Program-made: the position numbers and the translations under genes
Shown: positions 18,148-25,879 of the stretch, piece by piece
Layout of the letters: each line of letters starts with the position of its first letter
How positions within the stretch are numbered: the first letter of the stretch is position 1
Notes under the pieces: generated by a model
What the model saw: the letters and a program-made list of their open reading frames with translations, nothing else
Told to the model about the DNA's origin: nothing
Database searches by the model: none
Assembly: GCA_045538755.1 (NCBI GenBank)
Contig: JAZQEC010000015.1
Span: forward strand, 1 to 47,883
DNA from: UBA1738 sp045538755
Lineage (GTDB): Bacteria; Bacillota; Clostridia; UBA1381
Reading direction: 5' to 3'
Length of the DNA: 47,883 nucleotides

Positions 18148-19035
18148 ATGAAAAAGAAAAAACTGGAATTTAAAAGCTTTATATTTATTCTGCTGGCACT
18201 CTGGATACTGTCCGATTTAATTTTGACGGCGGTTGATCCGCTTAAATATTCTCCGCATTTTGTGAGAAACGACTATGATATCACAGAGCTTGAACATCCG
18301 CAAAAGGTGTGGGATAAAGTTTTCTTTGGTAGCTCGGTTGTGACTGCTTCCTATCTTGAAAATCAAAGCAGTAGCGGATATTATAATGTCGGTGTAGACT
18401 ATGGTACAGTTTCGGATATTTACAATATGATAAAGAAAAACGAAATAAAAATCGGAACAGACCTTGTGATTGCGCTAAACGACATCTCTTTTCTTGACTC
18501 CTTAGACACAAACCACACATACATATGGCACAAGAAATGGTATCAGCATTACATATTTTTTGAAAGAGACAAGATATATCCGCTGTTTGAGGTTGGTATA
18601 ATAAACCTTATAAATGGTAGACCGGTTTTAAATGAGCCGGCATACGGAAATTCGAAAAAGGCGGTGTATCACGGTCAGCTTTCGGATGAAGAGCTTGAAA
18701 AAAGCAATAATGGTATGCTTGAGCGTTTTGGCGGTTGCACGATTGATGACTGTAAAAACAATTTTGCCGACCTTGAAAAGCTTATAAAGCTCTGCAAAAA
18801 GAAAAATATTCGTTTGCGTGCAATTTGGATGCCGTGGAACCCGAAAGTGCCAATTTATAATTTTGCTTATGAAACTATGGACGAAGCAAACCGAATTTTT
18901 GCCGAAAACGGTATTGAAGTTTATGATATGACAAATATGTTAGAGCCTGAATATTTTTACGATATAGGTCATATGAATTATGAGGTCGGAGCGGCTCGGT
19001 TTACCGAACTTGCAGATGAATTTTTATGTAAATAG
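18148..19035 (+). CDS. DltD-like SGNH-fold acyltransferase
   Basis: A 295-residue protein with one N-terminal membrane anchor (residues ~11-28) and an outside SGNH-hydrolase-like domain. The nucleophile block is FFGSSVV (Ser62/Ser63) and the C-terminal Asp-His block is YDIGHMN. DltD performs the last transfer of D-alanine onto teichoic acid; this shorter form (DltD is usually about 390-420 residues) probably does the same onto the local acceptor glycan. It lies 13 bp after the MBOAT gene with AAGAGG before its ATG. The assignment rests on motifs and neighbours, and sequence similarity to true DltD looks low. Confidence 0.75.
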   Translation: MKKKKLEFKSFIFILLALWILSDLILTAVDPLKYSPHFVRNDYDITELEHPQKVWDKVFFGSSVVTASYLENQSSSGYYNVGVDYGTVSDIYNMIKKNEIKIGTDLVIALNDISFLDSLDTNHTYIWHKKWYQHYIFFERDKIYPLFEVGIINLINGRPVLNEPAYGNSKKAVYHGQLSDEELEKSNNGMLERFGGCTIDDCKNNFADLEKLIKLCKKKNIRLRAIWMPWNPKVPIYNFAYETMDEANRIFAENGIEVYDMTNMLEPEYFYDIGHMNYEVGAARFTELADEFLCK

Positions 19036-19055
19036 TTTTGATATGGGGAATTAAT

Positions 19056-19163
19056 ATGAAACTTTTTAAAAAAGCTTTGATTGTTTTAGCATACGCTCTA
19101 ATGCTTGTTTTAATTATGATTTATTTTACCGGTAACGGTGTATTTATATATGAAGGAGTATAA
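19056..19163 (+). CDS. DltX-like acyl-transfer microprotein (35 aa)
   Basis: A 35-residue single-span protein: basic N-terminus MKLFKKA, one hydrophobic helix (residues ~7-23), and a short outside tail GNGVFIYEGV with Tyr32. DltX proteins are of this size and layout and end in a conserved motif like FIYNEF. Published work on D-alanylation assigns that tyrosine the role of accepting the D-alanyl group between DltB and DltD. The gene lies 20 bp after the DltD-like gene, and its stop is just before the ATG of the next gene, whose ribosome binding site lies inside it. The start is preceded by a weak GGGGA. It is easily missed because of its size. Confidence 0.72.
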   Translation: MKLFKKALIVLAYALMLVLIMIYFTGNGVFIYEGV

Positions 19164-19164
19164 T

Positions 19165-20775
19165 ATGAGTGCGATGCAAAACGAAAAAAAGGGCAGTTTA
19201 AATACAAGGATAAAATGGAATGCCGTTTTTTTCGTGTGCACTGTTTTGGCAGTAATTTTAAGAGTTATCTGTCTTGACTTTAAATCAGAAGACTATATTA
19301 AATTTTTGAGTGAATGGGTAACCTTTTTCAAAGAAAACGGCGGATGGAGTGCGCTTAAGTACTCTGTCGGCGATTACAATGTAATATACCAGTACATACT
19401 TATCGTCATATCCTATATTGACATAAACCCTCTTTATTTGATTAAGCTGGTTTCGATTATTTTTGATTTTGTACTTGCGTCAGGCTGTGTAAAGCTTTTG
19501 GGAGAATTCGGCGTAAGCCGTCTAAAACGAAAGATTTGCTTTTTTGTAATTCTATTACTTCCCACCGTATGGATAAACAGCGCATTTTGGTCTCAATGTG
19601 ATGCGGTTTATGTTTCCTTAATTGTTTGGGGTATCTATTTCTTGATAAAAGAAAAAAGCAGCAGAGCCATGGCGATGCTGTCACTGGCATTTGCATTTAA
19701 GCTTCAAACAGTGTTTATTATGCCGGTTTTTGCAGTAGCATTTTTTAAAGGGAAAATAAAATGGCAGGGAATACTTGCGTTTGCTGGCACATATATCCTG
19801 ACGTGTGTTCCTGCACTTTTAGCCGGCAAATCCTTTATGGAGCTTGTTGGAATTTATCTCAACCAGACATCGGAATATCCGCTTATGGTGATGAATGCGC
19901 CATCTGTTTTTAGAATGTTCAATATTGTTGACTTCAATCCTCTTACTGAAAAGTTGTTTATAATAGCCGCACTTTCGCTAACTCTGGCAATTATGGTATG
20001 GGGTATTTTATCAAAAGGCGACTTTGGAATAATTGTATTGAAGCTTGGAATGGTTTTCTCACTTTTAATTCCGTTTCTTCTGCCACATATGCACGAGCGA
20101 TACTTTTTCCTTGCCGACATATTGGCGATAGTATGCACATTTGCATTTGGTAAGAAGTATTTGATGGTTGCGGGTTTAATGCAGACAGCATCACTTATTT
20201 GCTATATGCAATATTTTGATTATATTAATTTGTACGCACCGAAATTTTTAACTTGGATTTTGACAGGCGGCTTTTCTGCAATATTAGTGCTTGCAGCGCT
20301 TTTGATGGCAGTCGTTCTTTATGCGGCTGACAAATCTGGAAAGACGACAGTTTTAAAGGGTACTGCAATTATTATATTTGCCGCTGTCTTTATACTTCAG
20401 TCGATAGTGACTGACAGATATCTTGTAAGCTTTAACGGAAGACTTACAAACTTTACAGTTGTGCAGCCGTATGAGTATGGAGGAACAGTTATGCTGCCGC
20501 TTCGAAATATGTGCAGTATTATGAGAACATCGATAAACTATGACGAAATGACAGGGTCAATCAAGCTGATTACGCCCAAAAATGACATTATACGGATAAA
20601 GCAGGGAGTGGATACGGCGAATATAAATGGCGAGGAAGTCACACTGAATACTCCATATATAGTTTGTAATACATTTGCATATATGTCGGCGGATGATATT
20701 GCAAAACTTTTTTCGTTGCAAATTTTAAAAGACAAAAATATAGTGAAACTGGTATCGGAGGAATATAGAAAATGA
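19165..20775 (+). CDS. GT-C glycosyltransferase fused to a copper-amine-oxidase-N-like domain
   Basis: A 536-residue protein. Residues ~20-410 form a polytopic GT-C transferase with 9-11 spans and an early acidic loop, CLDFKSEDYIKFLSEW, in the place of the catalytic Asp region. It carries WSQCDAVYVSLIVWGIYFL and LLPHMHERYFFLAD, motifs of the PMT/PIG-M-like mannosyltransferase branch. Residues ~421-536 match the pattern of the copper amine oxidase N-terminal (stalk) domain: LPLRNMCSIMRTSINYDEMTG, then NGEEVTLNTPYIV. Such domains normally occur in secreted clostridial proteins, probably as wall or glycan-binding units. ATG 19165 follows GAAGGAG; the ORF could extend to a GTG at 19138, but that lies inside the microprotein gene. 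Coupled to the next gene by an ATGA overlap. Confidence 0.72.
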   Translation: MSAMQNEKKGSLNTRIKWNAVFFVCTVLAVILRVICLDFKSEDYIKFLSEWVTFFKENGGWSALKYSVGDYNVIYQYILIVISYIDINPLYLIKLVSIIFDFVLASGCVKLLGEFGVSRLKRKICFFVILLLPTVWINSAFWSQCDAVYVSLIVWGIYFLIKEKSSRAMAMLSLAFAFKLQTVFIMPVFAVAFFKGKIKWQGILAFAGTYILTCVPALLAGKSFMELVGIYLNQTSEYPLMVMNAPSVFRMFNIVDFNPLTEKLFIIAALSLTLAIMVWGILSKGDFGIIVLKLGMVFSLLIPFLLPHMHERYFFLADILAIVCTFAFGKKYLMVAGLMQTASLICYMQYFDYINLYAPKFLTWILTGGFSAILVLAALLMAVVLYAADKSGKTTVLKGTAIIIFAAVFILQSIVTDRYLVSFNGRLTNFTVVQPYEYGGTVMLPLRNMCSIMRTSINYDEMTGSIKLITPKNDIIRIKQGVDTANINGEEVTLNTPYIVCNTFAYMSADDIAKLFSLQILKDKNIVKLVSEEYRK

Positions 20776-21176
20776 AAGTGATTTGCTGCGTAGATTCGTG
20801 CGGAGGGATGATGTTTAATAAAAGACGGCAAAGCAGGGATATTGCAGTGATTTCTGATATAGAAAAAACTCTTTGCGGCAAACCGTTATATATAAACGCA
20901 TACTCTGAAAAGCTTTTTGAAAACTCAGCAATTAAATTATGCGTTTTGGAAAATTTTTTAACTGATGCAGAAAATGAGGATTTTTGTTTTGTGGAAAATG
21001 TTCATCTGGCGCCGGCTTTAGATAAAATTAACGAGATTACGGTGTATTGCTGGAACAGGACATATCCTGCGGATTTTAAGCTTGATATTGATATAGAAGA
21101 ATTTTCTAAAACAGAAGAATACGATCTTATTGGAAAGTCTCACGAAAAAATAACAAAGAGGGTGTATGTGAAATGA
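20772..21176 (+). CDS. Conserved hypothetical protein
   Basis: A 134-residue soluble protein that I cannot place with confidence. It starts CVDSCGGMMFNKRRQSRD and has a mixed alpha/beta look with a NEITVYCWNRTYPAD strand pair near residue 95. There is no signal peptide or membrane span. Start and stop both overlap the neighbouring genes by 4 bp (ATGA), so it is translationally coupled to the GT-C gene before and the nuclease after. From memory, similar short proteins often sit beside secreted DNA/RNA nuclease genes in Clostridia, so its partner may be the nuclease rather than the acylation genes. Confidence 0.6.
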   Translation: MKVICCVDSCGGMMFNKRRQSRDIAVISDIEKTLCGKPLYINAYSEKLFENSAIKLCVLENFLTDAENEDFCFVENVHLAPALDKINEITVYCWNRTYPADFKLDIDIEEFSKTEEYDLIGKSHEKITKRVYVK

Positions 21177-22051
21177 AGGCAAGATTATCAGCAGTAGCAC
21201 TTGCACTGCTTGCAACGCTTATTTTTAGTAAATACGGACAAAACGGTAATGCTCCCGAGGTTCATTACGACGTGCCGGAAAATGCGGTATATCAGTCAGT
21301 GAACGACAATGTGCCGGAATTTACTGATGAGGAAATAACACAAACTTCGTTTGAAAAATATGAAAATTTAGATGCTCTCGGAAGATGCCGTACGGCTACT
21401 GCGTGTGTCGGGATTGACATAATGCCGACAGAGGAACGCGGTGCTATCGGTCAGATAAAGCCGACAGGCTGGCAGACGGTCAAATATGATTTTGTAGACG
21501 GAAAATACCTTTATAACAGATGCCACCTTATAGGATTTCAACTGACAGGCGAGAATGCAAATGAAAAAAATCTGATTACGGGAACGAGATATTTCAACGT
21601 TGAGGGAATGCTCCCGTTTGAGAATATGGTTGCCGACTATGTAAAGGAAACCGAAAACCACGTTATGTATCGTGTAACGCCTGTTTTTGAAGGGACGAAC
21701 CTTGTTGCAAGCGGCGTTAAGATGGAAGGGTATTCAGTTGAAGACGGCGGTGAAGGGATATCATTTAATGTGTATGTTCCAAATCGTCAGCCGGGGGTTA
21801 TAATAAATTATGCCGACGGAACAAGCAGTATTGATAAAGGCTATACCGGAACACAGAATAACCAAACATCAGGCGAAAGCGAAACAGGCGATATAAACAG
21901 TTATGTGCTGAACGCAAGTTCCAAAAAAATTCACCTGCCGAGCTGTTCGTCAGTGAAAAATATAAAAGAAGCAAACAAAACTGATTTTGTGGGTTCAAAA
22001 AAAGAGCTTATAAATCAGGGATACTCTCCGTGCGGAAACTGTAATCCGTAA
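21173..22051 (+). CDS. Secreted DNA/RNA non-specific endonuclease
   Basis: A 292-residue protein with an N-terminal signal/anchor (residues ~4-20) and a beta-beta-alpha-metal nuclease domain of the EndA/NucA type. The family motif DRGH appears here as NRCH with catalytic His118, in YNRCHLIGFQLTGENANEKN, a variant usual in Firmicutes. Residues ~245-292 form a small cysteine module (LNASSKKIHLPSC...YSPCGNCNP), with CxxC and spaced Cys like the Ada-type zinc-binding tail found on such nucleases. It probably degrades extracellular nucleic acid. Last gene of the long operon, followed by a terminator. Confidence 0.85.
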   Translation: MKARLSAVALALLATLIFSKYGQNGNAPEVHYDVPENAVYQSVNDNVPEFTDEEITQTSFEKYENLDALGRCRTATACVGIDIMPTEERGAIGQIKPTGWQTVKYDFVDGKYLYNRCHLIGFQLTGENANEKNLITGTRYFNVEGMLPFENMVADYVKETENHVMYRVTPVFEGTNLVASGVKMEGYSVEDGGEGISFNVYVPNRQPGVIINYADGTSSIDKGYTGTQNNQTSGESETGDINSYVLNASSKKIHLPSCSSVKNIKEANKTDFVGSKKELINQGYSPCGNCNP

Positions 22052-22065
22052 AATACACAACAAAA

Positions 22066-22088
22066 GACACCGCTATGGTGTCTTTTTG
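22066..22088 (+). terminator. Terminator of the Dlt-like operon
   Basis: Stem AGACACC / GGTGTCT with a 5-nt loop, followed by five T, 15 bp after the nuclease stop. It overlaps the 3' end of the small reverse-strand gene. Confidence 0.8.
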
Positions 22089-22201
22089 CAGTTTTTGCAC
22101 GAGTCGCAGCCGCAACTGCATTTGCCTTTTCTTTTGATTACCGACCTTGCAGCAAAGAGGCAAAGTGCAGCAATTACGGCGATTATAATTATATCAGTCA
22201 T
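22073..22201 (-). CDS. FeoB-associated-type Cys-rich small membrane protein
   Basis: A 42-residue reverse-strand gene: a short hydrophobic helix (TDIIIIAVIAALCLF), a basic RSVIKRKGK segment, then a cysteine cluster CSCGCDSCKNCKK. This is the layout of the FeoB-associated Cys-rich membrane protein family. AAGGAG lies 8-9 bp upstream of the ATG. No feoA or feoB is next to it here. It is convergent with the nuclease and divergent from alaS. Confidence 0.65.
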   Translation of the reverse strand: MTDIIIIAVIAALCLFAARSVIKRKGKCSCGCDSCKNCKKTP

Positions 22202-22260
22202 TTGTCTTTCTCCTTTTTTATGATTTTAACATAAATTTACTGCTTTTGCAATTATAAATA

Positions 22261-22289
22261 TTGACATAGCGGTAAAATTTTTATATAAT
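22261..22289 (+). promoter_or_regulatory. Promoter of alaS
   Basis: Consensus TTGACA (22261-22266), 17-bp spacer, TATAAT (22284-22289). The transcript leader would be only about 55 nt, which leaves no room for a T-box, although alaS is often T-box controlled in Firmicutes. Confidence 0.85.
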
Positions 22290-22349
22290 AAATAAGATAA
22301 AATGGCATAATTGTGTGAACACAAAAGTATATAGTGAGGTAATAAAAAA

Positions 22350-24983
22350 ATGGAAAAATACGGAGTAAATGAAATACGAGAGAAATTTTTAAGCTTTTTT
22401 GAATCAAAAGGCTGCCTGAGGCTTGGTAGTTTTTCGCTTGTACCAAAGAATGACGCAAGCCTTTTGTTGATAAACTCAGGTATGGCACCAATGAAAAAAT
22501 GGTTCACAGGCGCTGAAATTCCACCGAAAAAGCGTGTTACAACATGCCAGAAGTGTATCAGAACACCTGATATTGAGTGTGTTGGAAAAACAGCACGTCA
22601 CGGAACATTCTTTGAAATGCTCGGAAACTTCTCATTCGGTGACTACTTTAAGCACGAAGCAATCGCATGGGGCTGGGAATTTTTGACAAAGGTTATGGGA
22701 ATCCCTGAAGACAAGCTGTGGATTACTGTTTATGAAGAAGATGACGAAGCAAGAGACATTTGGATTTCTGAAATCGGTGTAAATCCTGACCGCGTTGTTA
22801 AGATGGGCAAAAAGGATAATTTCTGGGAGCATGGAACAGGCCCTTGCGGACCTTGCTCGGAAATTCACGTTGATAGAGGTGAGGAATATTCTTGCGGCCC
22901 TGATTGTAAACTCGGCTGTGAATGCGACAGGTTTATGGAAGTATGGAATCTTGTATTCACGCAGTTTGATAAGGACGAGGACGGAAACTACAACCGTCTT
23001 GCCAACCCTAATATAGATACGGGTATGGGACTTGAAAGACTCGCTGCTATTATGCAGGGCGTGGAAAATCTTTTCGAGGTAGACACCGTAAGAAATATTA
23101 TGAACCACATTTCGAAAATTGCAGGTGTGGAATATAAAAAGGACGCAAAAACTGACGTATCACTTCGTGTTATAACCGACCATATAAGAAGTACGGTTAT
23201 GATGGTTTCAGATGGTGTTATTCCGTCAAACGAAGGAAGGGGCTATGTTTTAAGAAGACTTCTCCGCCGTGCGGCACGTCACGGAAAGCTCCTTAATATA
23301 AAGGGCGAATTTTTGTATACAGTTGCTGATACTGTAATTGACGAATCAGCACAAGGCTATCCTGAGCTTGCAGAAAAACGTGAATACATCAAGAAGATTA
23401 TCAGAATTGAAGAAGAGCGTTTTGCAAAAACTATTGATAATGGCCTTGCAATATTAAATGACTATATAAAAGAAACAAAAGCGGCAGGCGAGGAGGTTCT
23501 TTCGGGTGAAAAGGCATTTAAGCTGAATGATACTTATGGTTTCCCGATTGACCTTACTGTTGAAATCTGTCTTGAAGCCGGACTTTTAGTTGACAGAGAC
23601 GGATATGACAGAGAACTTAAAGTCCAAAAGGAAACTGCCAGAAATGCAAGAAAAGACGGCTCAAGCTGGGAAGATAACGAAAGCTATACATTTGAAGATG
23701 CAAAAGAAACCGAGTTTGTAGGTTATGAAGCTCTTGTTTGCGACTCAGAGATTGTCGGAATTGCGGCAGAAGGCGAGATTTCTTCTGAAGTATTTGCAGG
23801 GCAAAACGGAATTATTGTAACAAAGGCAACACCTTTCTATGCTGAAATGGGTGGTCAGGCAGGCGATATCGGTAAAATTGTGAAGGATGGCGCTGAAGCT
23901 AAAATTATTGATACAAAGAAGAATGGTAACGGCATTTATATGCATATTGCAGAAGTTGTAAGCGGAAGCTTTGCATCAGGTGACAAGGTGACTTTATCAG
24001 TGTGCAAGAAAAACAGAATGGCTGTTGAAAGAAATCACAGCGCAACACACCTTTTGCACAAGGCTTTAAAAGAAGTTTTGGGCAGCCACGTTGCACAGGC
24101 AGGTTCTGAAGTAAATGCAAAACACTTGCGTTTTGACTTCTCACACTTTGAGGCAATGACACGCGAGGAACTTATGCTGGCTGAAAAGAAGGTAAATGAG
24201 GCTGTTCTTTCGGCACTGCCAATAAATGTTCAGGAACTCCCGATTGAAGAGGCTAAAAAGCTTGGCGCAGAAGCGCAGTTCGGCGAAAAGTACAGCGAAA
24301 AGGTAAGAGTAGTTTCAATGGGCGACTATTCTGTCGAGTTCTGCGGAGGTACACATCTTACAAATACTGCAAATGTGGGACTTTTCAAACTGATTTCAGA
24401 ATCAGGCGTTGCGGCAGGAACAAGACGTATAGAGGCTGTTACAGGCGAAGGCGTGCTTCGCTATATCGCTAAACAAGACGCACTTATCGAAAAGACAGCG
24501 ATAGCATTAAAAGCAAACAACGCAAGCGAAATTGATATGAAGGCTGAACAGATTTCGACAGAAGTTAAGGATTTAAAGAAAAAGCTTGAGGCATTAAATG
24601 CAAAAATGGCATCAGGAAAGCTTGACGATGTTTTGAAAGGCACTGTTGAAATTAATGGCATAAAGGTTGCGGCAGCACGTGTTGACGGGCTTTTGGCAGG
24701 TGACCTTAGAACGCTTGGTGACAACTTAAAAGATAAGCTTGGCTCAGGAATTGCGGTGCTTGCATCTTATGCAGAGGATAAGGTTGCATTTTTGGCAACA
24801 GCTACAAAGGATGCAGTTGAAAAAGGCGTTCACGCAGGTAAAGTTATTAAGGAAATAACAGCAATAGCAGGCGGATCAGGCGGCGGCAAGCCGGATATGG
24901 CACAAGGCGGCGGTAAGGACGAGTCTAAAATAGACGAGGCATTAAATGCTGCACAGGGTATTATCAAAGCACAGCTTGGGTAA
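22350..24983 (+). CDS. alaS: Alanyl-tRNA synthetase
   Basis: AlaRS charges tRNA-Ala and edits mischarged Ser and Gly. The 877-residue protein is full length. The class II aminoacylation domain has RHGTFFEMLGNFSFGDYF and GTGPCGPCSEI; the editing domain has HSATHLLHKAL (HxxxH) and CGGTH with the zinc-binding Cys and His; the C-terminal C-Ala domain ends with the glycine-rich AGGSGGGKPDMAQGGG. The ATG is preceded by a modest AGTGAGGT. It is first in a run continuing with truB and ribF, only 3 bp from truB. Confidence 0.97.
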   Translation: MEKYGVNEIREKFLSFFESKGCLRLGSFSLVPKNDASLLLINSGMAPMKKWFTGAEIPPKKRVTTCQKCIRTPDIECVGKTARHGTFFEMLGNFSFGDYFKHEAIAWGWEFLTKVMGIPEDKLWITVYEEDDEARDIWISEIGVNPDRVVKMGKKDNFWEHGTGPCGPCSEIHVDRGEEYSCGPDCKLGCECDRFMEVWNLVFTQFDKDEDGNYNRLANPNIDTGMGLERLAAIMQGVENLFEVDTVRNIMNHISKIAGVEYKKDAKTDVSLRVITDHIRSTVMMVSDGVIPSNEGRGYVLRRLLRRAARHGKLLNIKGEFLYTVADTVIDESAQGYPELAEKREYIKKIIRIEEERFAKTIDNGLAILNDYIKETKAAGEEVLSGEKAFKLNDTYGFPIDLTVEICLEAGLLVDRDGYDRELKVQKETARNARKDGSSWEDNESYTFEDAKETEFVGYEALVCDSEIVGIAAEGEISSEVFAGQNGIIVTKATPFYAEMGGQAGDIGKIVKDGAEAKIIDTKKNGNGIYMHIAEVVSGSFASGDKVTLSVCKKNRMAVERNHSATHLLHKALKEVLGSHVAQAGSEVNAKHLRFDFSHFEAMTREELMLAEKKVNEAVLSALPINVQELPIEEAKKLGAEAQFGEKYSEKVRVVSMGDYSVEFCGGTHLTNTANVGLFKLISESGVAAGTRRIEAVTGEGVLRYIAKQDALIEKTAIALKANNASEIDMKAEQISTEVKDLKKKLEALNAKMASGKLDDVLKGTVEINGIKVAAARVDGLLAGDLRTLGDNLKDKLGSGIAVLASYAEDKVAFLATATKDAVEKGVHAGKVIKEITAIAGGSGGGKPDMAQGGGKDESKIDEALNAAQGIIKAQLG

Positions 24984-24986
24984 ACT

Positions 24987-25865
24987 ATGGACGGTGTAAT
25001 TGTTATAAATAAGCCGACAGGCAGAACATCACACGATATGGTGGGGTTTTGCCGTAAGATTTTCGGCATCAAAAAGGTTGGACATACAGGAACTTTAGAC
25101 CCTGATGCAAGCGGAGTCCTTCCTGTATGTATCGGGAAAGCCACAAAAGCGGCGGATATGCTGACAGCTTCAGATAAAGCTTACCGTGCACAGCTTGTTT
25201 TGGGTATGACTACCGATACTCAGGATGCGTCGGGTGAAATTTTAACCGAGCAGCCGGTTTTGGCAGGAAAAGCGGATATTGAAAAAGCAGTAATGAGTTT
25301 CATAGGCGAAATCGAGCAGATTCCGCCTATGTTTTCTGCAATAAAAAAGGACGGCAAAAAACTGTATGAGCTTGCAAGAAAAGGAATAACCATTGAACGT
25401 GAAAAACGTAAGGTTAGAATATTCAATATAGAAATTTGCGAAATTGATATGGAAAAAGGAACCGTAACGATTGAGGTTTCATGCTCAAAAGGGACTTATA
25501 TAAGGACGCTTTGCGAGGACATCGGGCTAAAACTCGGTTGCGGTGCATATATGAACACTCTTATGCGTACCAAAAGTGCGGATTTTACACTTGAGCAAAG
25601 TTATACGCAGCAAGAACTTTTAAAAATGAAGGAAGACGGAAGCTTGGAAAATGCCCTGATTCCTGTTGATAAGCTGTTTTGTGAGTATGAAAAGGTTAAG
25701 CTTGATGTATTTTTAGCGCAAAAGGCAAAGAATGGTGTACGTATTCGAAAAAAAGGTCTAAAAGAAAATGCACTTTATCGCATATACGATGAAAATGATG
25801 TTTTTTTATGCATTTCAGAATATTTGGACGGAGAGCTTGTTTTAAAAAAAGCATTCTGGTCTTGA
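24987..25865 (+). CDS. truB: tRNA pseudouridine(55) synthase
   Basis: TruB makes pseudouridine 55 in the T-loop of tRNAs. The catalytic Asp lies in GHTGTLDPDASGVLPVCIGKATK (residues ~31-53). Other landmarks are PPMFSAIKKDGKKLYELARKG and SCSKGTYIRTLCEDIG. The 292-residue length is normal. It follows alaS by 3 bp and precedes ribF, the common truB-ribF pairing. Confidence 0.95.
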   Translation: MDGVIVINKPTGRTSHDMVGFCRKIFGIKKVGHTGTLDPDASGVLPVCIGKATKAADMLTASDKAYRAQLVLGMTTDTQDASGEILTEQPVLAGKADIEKAVMSFIGEIEQIPPMFSAIKKDGKKLYELARKGITIEREKRKVRIFNIEICEIDMEKGTVTIEVSCSKGTYIRTLCEDIGLKLGCGAYMNTLMRTKSADFTLEQSYTQQELLKMKEDGSLENALIPVDKLFCEYEKVKLDVFLAQKAKNGVRIRKKGLKENALYRIYDENDVFLCISEYLDGELVLKKAFWS

Positions 25866-25879
25866 TTAGAGGAAGGAAT

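Noticed and set aside
22261..22349. T-box leader for alaS
   Set aside because: The promoter is only about 60 bp from the start codon and no T-box motif or specifier loop is seen.
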